A DNA stretch of 29,473 nt from positions 1 to 29,473 of the forward strand of contig JAISID010000065.1 of the NCBI GenBank assembly GCA_031262205.1. Direction: 5' to 3'. The translations under genes were made by a program, and so were the position numbers. Positions 1 to 9,381 of this stretch are shown piece after piece (positions within the stretch are counted from its first letter, which is position 1; every line of letters starts with the position of its first letter). Below the pieces are notes generated by a model that was not told the origin of the DNA, searched no databases, and was given only the letters and a program-made list of their open reading frames with translations. Source of the stretch: Holosporales bacterium (lineage in GTDB: Bacteria; Pseudomonadota; Alphaproteobacteria; RUG11792).

Positions 1-242
1 CATTAAAACGTGCGTCCCCCCCCCCCCCTCTCAAAAATGAAATCTTAATATGTACGTTTGTAAATAATTTCGAAACCTATAACATCCCCAAACTTCATTT
101 GTAATAAATCAACTCCAACTATGTTCGTCGTATATAACCGTTAATCATAGAAATATTAGGAAACGATTCAGCAACTCTGCTGCGATAATTTATTTGTAAA
201 AAAGCCCCTACTTTATCCAAGATTTCGTAAAAAATAAAACTT
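1..242. other. intergenic stretch at window edge with poly-C tract and decayed repeat
   Basis: No gene is seen. Positions 16-28 are an uninterrupted run of 13 C. Positions 71-170 resemble the dispersed intergenic repeat best preserved at 12386-12515 and 29342-29473, sharing the pieces CTTCATTTGTAATAAATCAA, CGTCGTATATAACCGTTA and a terminal AAACGATTC. The rest is AT-rich, without a clear terminator for the msbA-like gene that ends at 243. Confidence 0.6.
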
Positions 243-2024
243 TTAAGATTTACTCCGTTTACTAAATTGCATTTCGTATAGTTCTTTATATTTTCCACTT
301 TTGCTCTTCATCAGCTCTTCGTGAGTTCCTATTTCTAACAATGTTCCTTTATCTATGACCGCTATCTTATCAGCGTTTTTAATGGTCGACAGTCTATGGG
401 CTATAACGAAAACCGTTTTATCTGTCATCAGATTATTTATCGCTTTTTGAACTATCGCTTCCGATTTATTATCAAGAGCAGAGGTGGCCTCGTCGAGTAT
501 TACAATCGGGGCGTTTTTAATAAATGCTCTTGCTATTGCTACTCTCTGTTTCTGCCCGCCCGATAAGCGAATGCCTCTCTCTCCTATTTCCGTATTTATT
601 CCTTTTTTTAAAGTTGAGACAAACTTATCTAAATAAGCCATTTTAACAGCATCCTGAATTTCGGCATCGGTAGCGTTCGATTTCCCAATAGTAATATTTT
701 CTTTTATCGTCCCCGAAAAAAGGAAATTATCTTGGAAAACAGCCGAGAGGTTATTTCTGAGGCTAACAAGCGTATAGTCCCTTATATCGATTCCATCAAT
801 TTTTATAGCCCCGGAATTAACGTCGTAAAATCTTGGAAGCAAGTTCACAATCGTAGTCTTACCGCCGCCAGAACCTCCGACAAAAGCTATCGTTTCTCCT
901 TTTTTTATTTTAAGAGTAAAATTATTTAATACGGCTGTTTTTTCAGCGTATCCGAAAGTTACTTTCTCAAACGAGATATCAGATCTTATTCCAGTCAAAA
1001 CAGTCGCGTCGGGTTTTTCCTTAATCTTGGGTTCCGTATCCAAAATCTCCATGACTCTTTCAACGGCTGTAATCGACAATTGGAAATCTTTTATACTATT
1101 CCCTAAATTCTTAATTGGATTGTATAGAGCCAAAACGGCCACGATAAACGAGACAAAATTACCGCTTGTGATTTGGTTCGTTATAATCAAATGGCTTCCA
1201 TAAACTATTGATAAGGCCACCCCCACCGATATAACGACGTGCATCATTGGAGAGAGCCAAGAAGCTCTTTGCACCATCTTTATGTTAAGGTGAAACAAAT
1301 TCGCTAAAATTCTGCGAATCTTTCCTTCTTGATTTTGAGATAGGTTATATAGGGCAATTGTTTTATTACCAGAAACGCTTTCGTTATAAATTGTAAGCAT
1401 TTTGGAATTAGCGGCGACAGTCCCCTTTATTGCAGCCCGTATACTGCGTCTAATATTGGCGATAGGCAAAAAAGATATTGCAAAGATAACAATAGCGATA
1501 CACGCCAACTTCCAGGAATTAATTATCAAAACAAAAATCAGCGAGATAGTGGAAGCGATTCTAGAAATAATCACCCTAAATTTTTTCAAAAGATTAACGC
1601 TTGCGGTATCCGCGTCTTTGTCAAATCGGAAAATAACGTCTCCAGAGTAATGTTTGTCAAAATAGGCGGTTTCAAACGCGAGCAACTTTTTATATAGTTT
1701 GAACTTCAAATCGCTTGTAATTTTCCCGCCGACCCAAGCGTTTAAATATGCCGCGAAATAATTGCAGACTCCCTGAATTGCAGAGAAAATTATAATAGCA
1801 AAAGAGATAGACCATACTGTCGCAATGGATTTCTCAACCATTACAATGTCCGTGTAAGGCTTAAGAGACCAGATGATAACAGCGTCTAACGAACTTGCCA
1901 AAACGCAGAATAATATCGCGAAGATCATTCTTAATGAATACGGTCTAACATAAGGAAGCATTCTTAAATAGCAACTGCATAATTGGGAGTCTTTTATTTT
2001 TTCAATTAGTCCCCAGAGTTTCAT
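243..2024 (-). CDS. msbA: MsbA-type ABC exporter (lipid A / lipid flippase, half transporter)
   Basis: This is a 593-residue half transporter with membrane and ATPase domains fused. The first ~320 residues hold about six membrane helices, starting near residue 33. The nucleotide-binding domain is intact: Walker A GGSGGGKT at about 383-390, Q-loop glutamine near 431, signature LSGGQ at about 487-491, Walker B IVILDE at about 507-512 and the H-loop histidine of AHRLST near 543. Length and order match the MsbA family, which flips lipid A-core across the inner membrane using ATP as a homodimer. Assignment to lipid A rather than another lipid or drug is inference, helped by the presence of an EptA-type LPS-modifying gene in the window. 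The ATG lies about 170 bp from the divergent ftsY. It appears to be a single-gene transcription unit. Confidence 0.82.
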   Translation of the reverse strand: MKLWGLIEKIKDSQLCSCYLRMLPYVRPYSLRMIFAILFCVLASSLDAVIIWSLKPYTDIVMVEKSIATVWSISFAIIIFSAIQGVCNYFAAYLNAWVGGKITSDLKFKLYKKLLAFETAYFDKHYSGDVIFRFDKDADTASVNLLKKFRVIISRIASTISLIFVLIINSWKLACIAIVIFAISFLPIANIRRSIRAAIKGTVAANSKMLTIYNESVSGNKTIALYNLSQNQEGKIRRILANLFHLNIKMVQRASWLSPMMHVVISVGVALSIVYGSHLIITNQITSGNFVSFIVAVLALYNPIKNLGNSIKDFQLSITAVERVMEILDTEPKIKEKPDATVLTGIRSDISFEKVTFGYAEKTAVLNNFTLKIKKGETIAFVGGSGGGKTTIVNLLPRFYDVNSGAIKIDGIDIRDYTLVSLRNNLSAVFQDNFLFSGTIKENITIGKSNATDAEIQDAVKMAYLDKFVSTLKKGINTEIGERGIRLSGGQKQRVAIARAFIKNAPIVILDEATSALDNKSEAIVQKAINNLMTDKTVFVIAHRLSTIKNADKIAVIDKGTLLEIGTHEELMKSKSGKYKELYEMQFSKRSKS

Positions 2025-2197
2025 TTAATTATTGATCGCAAACAGTTTTATAAGAGTATTATAATGGTTTATGTCCTGTAATGAAACATCTCAGAAGGTA
2101 ACGATTAACCTTCGATTCAGAGAAGAAATGCTAAAGAAGCGCTATTATTTGTAAATAAGTATGATTGACTCCAAATATTTTAGAACTCTAGGTTTTT

Positions 2198-3034
2198 ATG
2201 CTATTTTTCAAAAAACTAAAATCAACTATATGTAAAATAACGGGAATAACCGAGGATAGTAGTTCCGCCGCATTAGAGGATATTTTAATAGAAGCGGATT
2301 TCGGGGTAGACTTAGCCGCCCGGCTAACAAAAGAATCAAAATATGAAGACGATATACTCGCAGCGCTAAAAGGAAAACTAGAAAGCATACTCCAACCTCT
2401 TGTGAAAGATTTCGAAGTAGACGTATCTCAAAAACCTTACGTAATAGTTCTCGCTGGAGTAAACGGCTGCGGGAAAACCACGACCGTTGCAAAAATTGCC
2501 TACATTCTAAAAAACAAAGGATTTAGCGTCGATATAGCCGCATGCGACACTTTTAGAGTCGCCGCGACCGAACAATTATCTTCTTGGGCTTCAAAATTAA
2601 ATTGCGGCATATTTAAATCGGATACTCCAAAAGACCCTGCAAGCGTGGCATTCGAAGCCATGCAATCCACAAAAAGCGACGTCCTTTTAGTAGACACGGC
2701 TGGAAGACTGCAAAACAACATAAATCTTATGAACGAACTATCAAAAATTTACAGAGTAATCGGCAAAATAAATAATACGGCACCTCATATGAACGTCTTA
2801 ATTATGGATGCGACGACGGGGCAAAATTCGATTGATCAAGTGAAAGAATTTGGCAAAGTTCATCCAATTTCCGGAATCGTCATAAGTAAGATGGACGGAG
2901 GAGCTAAAGGCGGAACTATCGTACGAATTGCAGACGAGTTCAAACTTCCGATACTTGGTATTGGAACTGGGGAAACAGAGCGTAGCTTTGAAAAATTCTC
3001 AGTCGAGCGTTTCCTGGAAGATTTAAAAAAATAG
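2198..3034 (+). CDS. ftsY: signal recognition particle receptor FtsY
   Basis: This 278-residue SRP GTPase consists almost only of the NG domain. Seen in order: a short helical N segment (1-75), G1 GVNGCGKTTT (87-96), DTFRVAA (117-123), DTAGR (166-170), the SKMDGGAKGG guanine-binding region (230-239) and GIGTGE (254-259). FtsY docks SRP-ribosome complexes at the inner membrane for co-translational insertion. The long acidic A domain of enterobacterial FtsY is absent, as in many alphaproteobacteria and other compact genomes. The DTFRVAATEQL form and the short N domain favour FtsY over Ffh, which would carry a C-terminal methionine-rich M domain. The start ATG has only a weak ribosome-binding site. 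It converges on mtaB, a gene commonly found next to ftsY in alphaproteobacteria, though there usually on the same strand. Confidence 0.93.
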   Translation: MLFFKKLKSTICKITGITEDSSSAALEDILIEADFGVDLAARLTKESKYEDDILAALKGKLESILQPLVKDFEVDVSQKPYVIVLAGVNGCGKTTTVAKIAYILKNKGFSVDIAACDTFRVAATEQLSSWASKLNCGIFKSDTPKDPASVAFEAMQSTKSDVLLVDTAGRLQNNINLMNELSKIYRVIGKINNTAPHMNVLIMDATTGQNSIDQVKEFGKVHPISGIVISKMDGGAKGGTIVRIADEFKLPILGIGTGETERSFEKFSVERFLEDLKK

Positions 3035-3205
3035 CTTTCAGATTTTTCTTACCGTTTACTGTTCAACTCGTTGCCTTTAGGCGGCGCTTCTATAAAACTA
3101 GTTTGGGTTGTTTCCTGATATTCCCTAAACTGTAATTGTATGTAAGAAATATAATTGAAACGGAAAGACCGCCGTTTATAGAATACTGAGACCCGAATGA
3201 AGAAA

Positions 3206-4471
3206 TCACATAATAAGCATTTCACTGTCGAAGTCAAAAACCTTTAGTTGAACTACGTCGCCCGATTGAAAACCTTTTAACGATGTTCTAAATGGAATAA
3301 ACGAGTCTGTTTTGCCATAAAAAACGCCGTCTTTTGAACTTTCTATTATCACGGGCATATTTGTTCCGACTAGCGAAGAAAACAACTTGAGCCTTGCTTC
3401 TTTTGCTTTTTTTCTAAGTAATTTGCCTCTTTTTAGGATAACGTCTCTGGGGTGTTGGATCATACTAGCCGCTACCGTCCCAGGACGGAGAGAGTATGCG
3501 AAGGCGTGCGCTAAAGATAGATTTGCTTCGTCGATTAACGTTAAAGTATTTTGAAACATCTCTTTTGTTTCCGTTGGGAAACCGACTAATAAATCGCAGC
3601 CAAATACCGCTTCTTTCCGAGCTTCTTTGATCTTACGGCAGATTTTTATTACGTCCTCCCTCGTGTGTCGTCTTCTCATAGCCTTTAAAACGTCGTTATC
3701 GCCGGATTGAATGCTTAAGTGAAAGTGCGGTAATATTCGTTTTTCGTTTATAAACAAATTAAGCAGTCTGTCGCTTATTGCAGCCGGATCGACAGACGAT
3801 ATTCTAAGCCTTTTAAAATCGGGATATGTTTTAAAAATGGATTCTATAACATCCGCTAATTCTATATTCCCGCCAATGTCAAGCCCGTAGGAGGTTATAT
3901 CGATTCCCGATAGCGTTATTTCTTTTATTCCGCTCTTTATAAAACTTCCTACCTTCTTCAATATTTCTTCGATAGGAAAACTTCGAGAGCGTCCTCTTGT
4001 AAACGGTACGATACAATATGCGCAAAAGTGATTGCATCCATTTTGGATTTCCAAAAAAGCCCTAACTCTTCCTTGAAAAAAATCTTCTCCATTTGCTAAA
4101 GGCTTTATTTTGTCTGAATTGTGAGGAATGTCAAGATAGGGTTCAATATTGTCTTTTTCATCGTTTTGAACGACTTTAAACACTCCTTCTAAATTTTTAA
4201 AATAATCAAAAGACGTCTTAGCGGCGCAACCGGTTACTATTATCTTGGCTCCTTTGTTTTCGCGAATTGCTTTTCTAACAAATTGTCTTGATTGCCTCTC
4301 GGCTTCGTGAGTAACGGAGCATGTGTTTATAACGACTATGTCGGAGTTTGGCTCAAGATTAGTTATTATAGATTTCGCTACTTCCGATTCGTAAAAATTG
4401 AATCTACAACCAAGGGTTATAGTTTTAACTGCTTTTTTGCGTTCGTCGGAGGATTTTTGAAGTTTGTTCAT
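3206..4471 (-). CDS. mtaB: tRNA t6A37 methylthiotransferase MtaB (radical SAM)
   Basis: This is a 421-residue member of the MiaB/MtaB methylthiotransferase family. The N-terminal domain carries the three auxiliary-cluster cysteines, C22 (LGCRFN), C51 (NTCSVT) and C82 (TGCAA). The radical-SAM cluster motif is C146-N-H-F-C150-A-Y-C153. A C-terminal TRAM-like segment follows (about 365-421). The short N-terminal domain and the GCRFNFYESEV motif (usual form GCKVNQYES) favour MtaB, which adds the 2-methylthio group to t6A37 of ANN-decoding tRNAs, over MiaB or RimO. It is convergent with ftsY with about 170 bp between them. The ATG at 4471 follows a gap without a recognisable upstream partner. All catalytic cysteines are present. 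Confidence 0.88.
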   Translation of the reverse strand: MNKLQKSSDERKKAVKTITLGCRFNFYESEVAKSIITNLEPNSDIVVINTCSVTHEAERQSRQFVRKAIRENKGAKIIVTGCAAKTSFDYFKNLEGVFKVVQNDEKDNIEPYLDIPHNSDKIKPLANGEDFFQGRVRAFLEIQNGCNHFCAYCIVPFTRGRSRSFPIEEILKKVGSFIKSGIKEITLSGIDITSYGLDIGGNIELADVIESIFKTYPDFKRLRISSVDPAAISDRLLNLFINEKRILPHFHLSIQSGDNDVLKAMRRRHTREDVIKICRKIKEARKEAVFGCDLLVGFPTETKEMFQNTLTLIDEANLSLAHAFAYSLRPGTVAASMIQHPRDVILKRGKLLRKKAKEARLKLFSSLVGTNMPVIIESSKDGVFYGKTDSFIPFRTSLKGFQSGDVVQLKVFDFDSEMLIM

Positions 4472-5001
4472 TTAATGGTTCTTACGATAGAACTAGAAAA
4501 TTTTCATACTCATAGATACTACCATTATTATCTATAATTTTCTCTCCTTTCAAATAAAATAGGATGTTAAAATAAACCCGATTATTTGGAAGCAGTAATT
4601 TCTGCATATTGTTTGTTAAGTATTAAAATTCTGCAGCGGCGATTATTTGGGGAATTGTCCTCTGTCGTACGGCCGACAAATTAGAATTTACGCAAAAGGG
4701 GGATATCTCTAGAGCTTCTGAGAGTTTATGAGCATGTTTAAAGTAATTCATTTGGAAATCATGCCCTGACATTCCATACATTTCATTTGTAATTAATTCC
4801 CACGAGCAATTTAGCGACAACTTTTCTTTTTAGTATTATTCTTTGCGTACAAATCTTGCTCGCAGGATATCAGGGGACGATTCCCTTTTCTTTCACAAAA
4901 TCCCTAAGTAGGATTTTCCAATTCCGTGCTATAACTTTATTAGAATTATAAAATATTACTCCATGCGTCAAATCTTCTGGAAATTATCATGGATATGTTA
5001 A
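4472..5001. other. 530-bp intergenic stretch with decayed dispersed repeat
   Basis: No convincing gene. A 65-codon frame on the minus strand (4623-4820) has no family resemblance and its start lies in repeat-derived DNA. Around 4785-4890 the sequence resembles the dispersed repeat family: TTCATTTGTAATTAATTC near the left, and a terminal TATCAGGGGACGATTC around 4868-4884. The remainder looks like degraded intergenic DNA. Confidence 0.5.
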
Positions 5002-5478
5002 TTACCATATTAGCGAAGCGACGGAAAATATAGGAAGTCTTGCCTCCACGCGCAACCTATTTGCTAATAATAGCAATTTCATTGCGGAGGTCGGTTTATT
5101 ATTCAACAAATACTTTTCATCATCTGCATAACATCTGTTTTTTATTGAAATCATCAATACTTTATGCCCTTTTGATTTAACATATTTAATAACGTCGCCT
5201 ATATCTGCCGGCACTTCGGCAATGTGTGTTTTTTTGTTAGCATTGTTGTTGGTTTTTAAAATCTTTGGCTTTTTTAAACTTGGCGTTTTTATTAGTTGAC
5301 GAGGTTGTTTCCTTCTCATGCCTGCTCGATTTAAGAACTTGTTTACTGCAGTTTCAGAACGACCAATCTCGCCAGCTATAATTTTTGTTCTTTTACCTTC
5401 GGTAAATCCGAGTTTTAGTATCGCTATTTCCTCCTCTGTCCATTGTTGAGTTTTAGAATTACTTGATAATACGTGCAT
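5002..5478 (-). CDS. small helix-turn-helix (Myb/SANT- or GcrA-like) DNA-binding protein
   Basis: I do not recognise a named gene. From the ATG at 5478 the product is 158 residues. A TTG at 5541 would add 21 residues with no better ribosome-binding site, so the ATG is preferred. Residues about 12-56 form a tri-helical HTH pattern: W-T-E-E-E, then GKRTKIIAGEIGRSETAV, then FLNRAGMR. This resembles the N-terminal HTH of GcrA-type alphaproteobacterial regulators and Myb/SANT domains. A basic lysine- and asparagine-rich linker follows (about 57-90). The C-terminal part (about 95-158) matches no family I can name and lacks the cysteine-containing end of classical GcrA. A DNA-binding role is inferred from the HTH and basic linker; targets are unknown. 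It is divergent from lepA, about 210 bp apart. Confidence 0.55.
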   Translation of the reverse strand: MHVLSSNSKTQQWTEEEIAILKLGFTEGKRTKIIAGEIGRSETAVNKFLNRAGMRRKQPRQLIKTPSLKKPKILKTNNNANKKTHIAEVPADIGDVIKYVKSKGHKVLMISIKNRCYADDEKYLLNNKPTSAMKLLLLANRLRVEARLPIFSVASLIW

Positions 5479-5703
5479 CGTTGTTATCTCAAATACATCC
5501 TGCCATAAAATTATGTTCGCAAATAAAGAATAGTTTCTCAAAATAAAAATTATCCCAAAGGATTTTAGATAAAATTTATATATTTTGTTATAACCGTGGA
5601 TGTTTTAACGACTAATATGAATTGTAGAGATTTCTAAATCGTTTAGCCTTATCTTGCGGTATCTGTTATTATCAATAACATCAATGGAGTGTTAAAATCA
5701 AAA

Positions 5704-7494
5704 ATGGAGAATATACGTAATTTCTCAATAATAGCCCATATAGATCATGGGAAGTCTACTTTAGCCGACAGGATTATAGAGATTTGCGGAGGGCTTGATA
5801 AACGCGAAATGAAAGCGCAGGTTCTGGATTCTATGGACATAGAGCGCGAGAGAGGGATTACCATTAAAGCTCAAACCGTGCGTTTAACCTACGATGCCAA
5901 CGATGGGAATACATATATTCTGAATTTAATCGATACTCCTGGGCATGTTGATTTTGCATATGAAGTAAGCAGATCGCTTGCAGCTTGCGAAGGCTCGGTT
6001 TTGGTTGTCGACGCTTCGCAAGGAGTCGAAGCTCAGACGCTTGCCAACGTATATCATGCCATCGATTGCGATCATGAAATCGTGACGGTTTTGAACAAAA
6101 TCGATCTTCCGGCTGCGGATGTAGAGGCAGTGAAGCGACAAATCAAGGAAGTTATAGGCATCGATGCTAGCGACGCCATAGCCGTCTCTGCAAAAAGCGG
6201 AGAGGGGATGCGTAATGTTATTGAGGCGATAGTTCATAAGCTGCCCCCTCCTCGCAAACCTTGTTCCGATAAGCTATGCGCTCTTTTGGTGGACAGTTGG
6301 TACGATAAATATTTAGGCGTCGTGATATTAATACGAGTGTTTGAAGGGGAAATAAGAGCTGGAATGAAAATGAAAATGATGGCGACGGGAGCGACTTATA
6401 CAGTCGATAACGTCGGATATTTCCTTCCCAAAAAAACGATGACAGAGAAACTCACAGCAGGGGAGGTTGGATTTATAACCGCCAGCATTAAGGACATTTC
6501 AGACTGTCAAGTGGGGGACACTATCACGGACGATAAAAATCCTTGCGATGCTCCCTTAAAAGGATTTAAGCCGTCTGTCCCCGTTGTTTTTTGCGGCATT
6601 TTCCCAGTCGACTCATCGGAGCTTGAGAAGCTCAAGGAAAGTTTTCAGAAACTTCATTTGAACGATTCGAGTTTTAGTTACGAAGCTGAAACATCCGCAG
6701 CCCTTGGATTTGGTTTCCGTTGCGGATTCCTAGGGCTTTTGCACCTTGAAATTATCCAGGAAAGGCTTGAGCGAGAGTTTGACGTCGATATAATAATGAC
6801 GGCTCCTAGCGTTATATATAAAGTTTATATGACGAACGGCGAAGTAAAAGAGCTTCATAATCCTGCGGAAATGCCGGATGTCGTTAAGATTAGTAAAATC
6901 GAAGAGCCGTGGATAAGAGCGACAATCATAGTTCCGGAAACTTACCTCGGAGCTGTTCTTACGTTATGCGAGGATAAACGAGGAGAGCAAATCGATATTA
7001 ATTTTGCAGGAGACAGGACTATTGTGCAGTATCGTCTGCCTCTTAACGAGGTGGTGTTCGATTTTTACGATAAACTTAAATCTACGACTAAAGGGTATGC
7101 TTCGTTCGATTACCAAACAACTGATTATAGAGAAGGAGATTTAGTGAAAGTTTCAATATTAGTTAACGGCGAGCCTGTCGACGCGTTATCGATGATTGTT
7201 CATAAAAGCAGAGCGGAAAGACGCGGAAGGGCGCTTTGTCTTAAATTGAAAGATCTTATTCCAAGACAGCAGTTTAAAATCGCGATACAAGCGGCAATAG
7301 GCGGAAAGATCATCGCTAGGGAAACGGTTTCGCCGTTTAGGAAGGACGTAACGGCAAAGCTATACGGCGGTGACGTTACCAGGAAACGTAAACTTCTCGA
7401 TAAGCAGAAAGAAGGGAAGAAAAGAATGCGGCAATTCGGCGATGTTGAAATCCCGCAGAAAGCGTTTATCGAGGCTCTAAAAATTGACGATTAA
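5704..7494 (+). CDS. lepA: elongation factor 4 (LepA), ribosome-associated GTPase
   Basis: This translational GTPase of about 596 residues acts on the ribosome during elongation and initiation under stress. Near the start is the G1 motif AHIDHGKST, then the switch region with RERGITIKAQ, DTPGHVDF and NKIDLP. EF-G-like domains follow, and the C-terminal LepA-specific domain contains the conserved ERRGRALCLKLKDLIPRQ-type region and ends KRKLLDKQKEGKKRMRQFG. Two starts are possible: GTG at 5689 (overlapping the GGAG at 5686-5689) or ATG at 5704. I prefer the ATG because it gives the family-typical MxxIRNFSIIAHIDHGKST beginning. The last 11 bases overlap the downstream ferredoxin-like gene, so the two are probably translationally coupled. 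Confidence 0.95.
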   Translation: MENIRNFSIIAHIDHGKSTLADRIIEICGGLDKREMKAQVLDSMDIERERGITIKAQTVRLTYDANDGNTYILNLIDTPGHVDFAYEVSRSLAACEGSVLVVDASQGVEAQTLANVYHAIDCDHEIVTVLNKIDLPAADVEAVKRQIKEVIGIDASDAIAVSAKSGEGMRNVIEAIVHKLPPPRKPCSDKLCALLVDSWYDKYLGVVILIRVFEGEIRAGMKMKMMATGATYTVDNVGYFLPKKTMTEKLTAGEVGFITASIKDISDCQVGDTITDDKNPCDAPLKGFKPSVPVVFCGIFPVDSSELEKLKESFQKLHLNDSSFSYEAETSAALGFGFRCGFLGLLHLEIIQERLEREFDVDIIMTAPSVIYKVYMTNGEVKELHNPAEMPDVVKISKIEEPWIRATIIVPETYLGAVLTLCEDKRGEQIDINFAGDRTIVQYRLPLNEVVFDFYDKLKSTTKGYASFDYQTTDYREGDLVKVSILVNGEPVDALSMIVHKSRAERRGRALCLKLKDLIPRQQFKIAIQAAIGGKIIARETVSPFRKDVTAKLYGGDVTRKRKLLDKQKEGKKRMRQFGDVEIPQKAFIEALKIDD

Positions 7495-7819
7495 AAGGAT
7501 ATTGAGAGTCGTTTTATTGAAAGATATTTTAGACGCGTTGTTTGTCGGTCTTAAATGTTGTTTTAAAAAGCCCGTTACTAAAAGATTAGGAAATATTGAA
7601 AGACCCGATAACTTTAGACAATGCTTTTCAATGAATCCTCAAAAGTGCGTCGGGTGTAAAACCTGTTCTAGAATTTGCCCTAGTAACGCCCTTCAGATAA
7701 TCAGTCCAGGACAATATACTTTTAACAAAGAAAAATGCACGTATTGCGGATTGTGCCAGAGGCATTGTCCAATGAACGCCATAAGTTTTACATGCGCCGA
7801 GAGAAAACAAGACGGCTAG
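7484..7819 (+). CDS. 2[4Fe-4S] ferredoxin-type protein (EchF/NuoI-like hydrogenase or complex I subunit)
   Basis: This 111-residue protein has two complete cluster motifs: C55-x2-C58-x2-C61-x3-C65-P and C85-x2-C88-x2-C91-x3-C95-P. The N-terminal ~45 residues (a hydrophobic helix, then a KKPVT segment and a basic stretch) resemble the amphipathic front of NuoI and of EchF/MbhN/HycF subunits that dock on a membrane-bound complex, so this is more than a soluble ferredoxin. The start is TTG at 7484 inside the end of lepA, preceded by GAGG at 7471-7474 with good spacing; TTG at 7502 is an alternative. Partner hydrogenase or nuo genes are not in the window. A hairpin with a T-run follows directly. 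The electron-transfer role is firm; the parent complex is unknown. Confidence 0.75.
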   Translation: MTIKRILRVVLLKDILDALFVGLKCCFKKPVTKRLGNIERPDNFRQCFSMNPQKCVGCKTCSRICPSNALQIISPGQYTFNKEKCTYCGLCQRHCPMNAISFTCAERKQDG

Positions 7820-7844
7820 CCCATTGGGGTCTCTTGTATTTTTT
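7807..7844 (+). terminator. probable rho-independent terminator of lepA-ferredoxin unit
   Basis: ACAAGA (7807-7812) pairs with TCTTGT (7832-7837). The loop contains further self-complementary pieces (GGCTAGCC and CCCATTGGG). A run of six T follows at 7839-7844. It overlaps the stop codon region of the ferredoxin gene. Confidence 0.5.
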
Positions 7845-8178
7845 AACTTGTTATACAACAGCTTCTTCTATTACTAATACCTGCTTATCTTCCGTATTTG
7901 CCCAAATAGCGCGAACGGACCAGTGGAGAGGGGGATAACCTGAAGCCATGCTGTCTATTCCTAATATACCGCTAATTGGTGAATTTATTTTGATAATCTC
8001 GTTTAGTAAATTGATAAGTTTTTGAGGGGAGGATAAAAGAGAGCGACATGTTTCGAATACACCAGTTTTTAAATAGATTTTCTTTATCATGTATGATCAT
8101 TAATATAAGTTACTAAGTTATATAATAACTCCTTTTTCCCTATTGTCAAGAATTTTATATTTCTAGCGATTTAAACCT
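7845..8178. other. intergenic stretch, doubtful 79-codon frame on minus strand
   Basis: A minus-strand frame at 7851-8090 could encode 79 residues beginning MIKKIYLKTGVFETCRSLL and ending in QVLVIEEAVV. I recognise no family, and the nearest good Shine-Dalgarno-like sequence (AAAGGAG) lies about 40 nt too far upstream. It may be a small gene or a remnant. Otherwise the stretch is AT-rich, between the convergent ferredoxin and murG genes. Confidence 0.3.
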
Positions 8179-9225
8179 TTAATTCATTTTATTTTCAATT
8201 AAACGAGTCATGTTTTTTGTAACGTTTGGAATTTGGAGTCGAGATAATTGTTCCGACATTGCGAGCAGTTTATTTCTATTGTTTATCAAATTGGCGATTG
8301 TTGTTTCTAATTTCTGTCTTAAATTTACGTCTTCATTAATAACGATTGCCGAACTATGGCTTCTTAAAAATTCCGCGTTAGCCGCCTGGTCTCCATTAAT
8401 CGAACCTTTAAAAGGTATTAAAATCGACGGTTTTTTAAATCCTATTATTTCAAATACGCTAGACGCTCCCGCTCGCGAAATTACTAAATCCGCTTGTTTA
8501 TATAATTCGTTTATATTATCGAAGAAGGAATTTACAAAGTGCTTGATTCCTGCTTTTTCATAATTATTTTTTATGATGCTCAAATCCTCTAAACGTCCTT
8601 GATGAAAAACTTTAATGTTTGTAAATTTGGGGATGTTGCAAATAGCTTTAACAATTTCATCCGAAAATATTTTCGCTCCCTGGCTCCCTCCGAAGATCAA
8701 TATCGTAAACAGCTTGTTACTCGGTTGTTCGGCGTTTGGATATTCAGCCTCGTATCTTGTCGGGTTCCCCACGCAAAATACTTTCGCGCCTTTTGATATT
8801 CCTTTTGTGTTTTTAAAAGACGTTAAAACTTGAGACGCCATTTTTGATAAAAGTTTATTCGCTTTTCCTATAACCGCGTTCTGCTCGTGTATAACGGTTT
8901 TAATCCCCAAAATTTGAGAAGCGAAAATGAAGGGCGCGGATGGATAGCCGCCGAATCCTACTACAATACTCGGCTTTAGTTTCAAAAGTCGAGGCATGCT
9001 TTTTAATACGTTGAATATCAGCGAAACATACAATTTCAAACGCGACGAAGTCTTTATATCTTGAACTATTGCGTCGTTTTGAAATTCCGCAAGGTAAGCA
9101 AATCCCCTTGCGTCTGTGGAAAATATAACGTCGTATCCGCTTTTCTTAAATTCTCTTGCTAAACAGAGAGCGGGAAAGACGTGCCCTCCAGTGCCGCCCG
9201 CCGCAATTATAATAGTTTTTCCCAT
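8179..9225 (-). CDS. murG: MurG, lipid II-forming GlcNAc transferase
   Basis: This is a 348-residue GT28-family glycosyltransferase that transfers GlcNAc from UDP-GlcNAc to lipid I on the inner-membrane cytoplasmic face, making lipid II for peptidoglycan. The N-terminal glycine loop GGTGGH is at about 10-15. VVGFGGYPSAP and the HEQNAVIGKANKLL segment follow. The C-terminal UDP-sugar site includes FGGSQGA, DLVISRAGASSVFEI and the GDQAANAEFL helix. All signature segments of MurG are present and the length is typical. It stands alone rather than in the dcw cluster (no ftsW or murC next to it), as is common in rearranged, reduced genomes. It is divergent from greA. Confidence 0.95.
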   Translation of the reverse strand: MGKTIIIAAGGTGGHVFPALCLAREFKKSGYDVIFSTDARGFAYLAEFQNDAIVQDIKTSSRLKLYVSLIFNVLKSMPRLLKLKPSIVVGFGGYPSAPFIFASQILGIKTVIHEQNAVIGKANKLLSKMASQVLTSFKNTKGISKGAKVFCVGNPTRYEAEYPNAEQPSNKLFTILIFGGSQGAKIFSDEIVKAICNIPKFTNIKVFHQGRLEDLSIIKNNYEKAGIKHFVNSFFDNINELYKQADLVISRAGASSVFEIIGFKKPSILIPFKGSINGDQAANAEFLRSHSSAIVINEDVNLRQKLETTIANLINNRNKLLAMSEQLSRLQIPNVTKNMTRLIENKMN

Positions 9226-9318
9226 ATATTAATTTTCGTATAGTTTCTGAAACGTATATTAGCATGCTTTGTAAAGCCGCAGAGATTATTAAATTCACTT
9301 TAATAACATAACAGATTG

Positions 9319-9348
9319 TTGACAGAACATATTTTTGTATGGTAAATA
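9319..9348 (+). promoter_or_regulatory. candidate sigma70-type promoter of greA
   Basis: TTGACA at 9319-9324 is followed after 18 bp by TAAATA at 9343-9348, 34 bp ahead of the greA start codon. The -35 is perfect and the -10 is weak. Confidence 0.45.
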
Positions 9349-9381
9349 TATCGGTTATAACTTTTATTTCAAGAGATAAAA

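Noticed and set aside
4623..4820. 65-codon minus-strand frame after mtaB
   Set aside because: No family resemblance, no ribosome-binding site, and its start lies in decayed dispersed repeat sequence.
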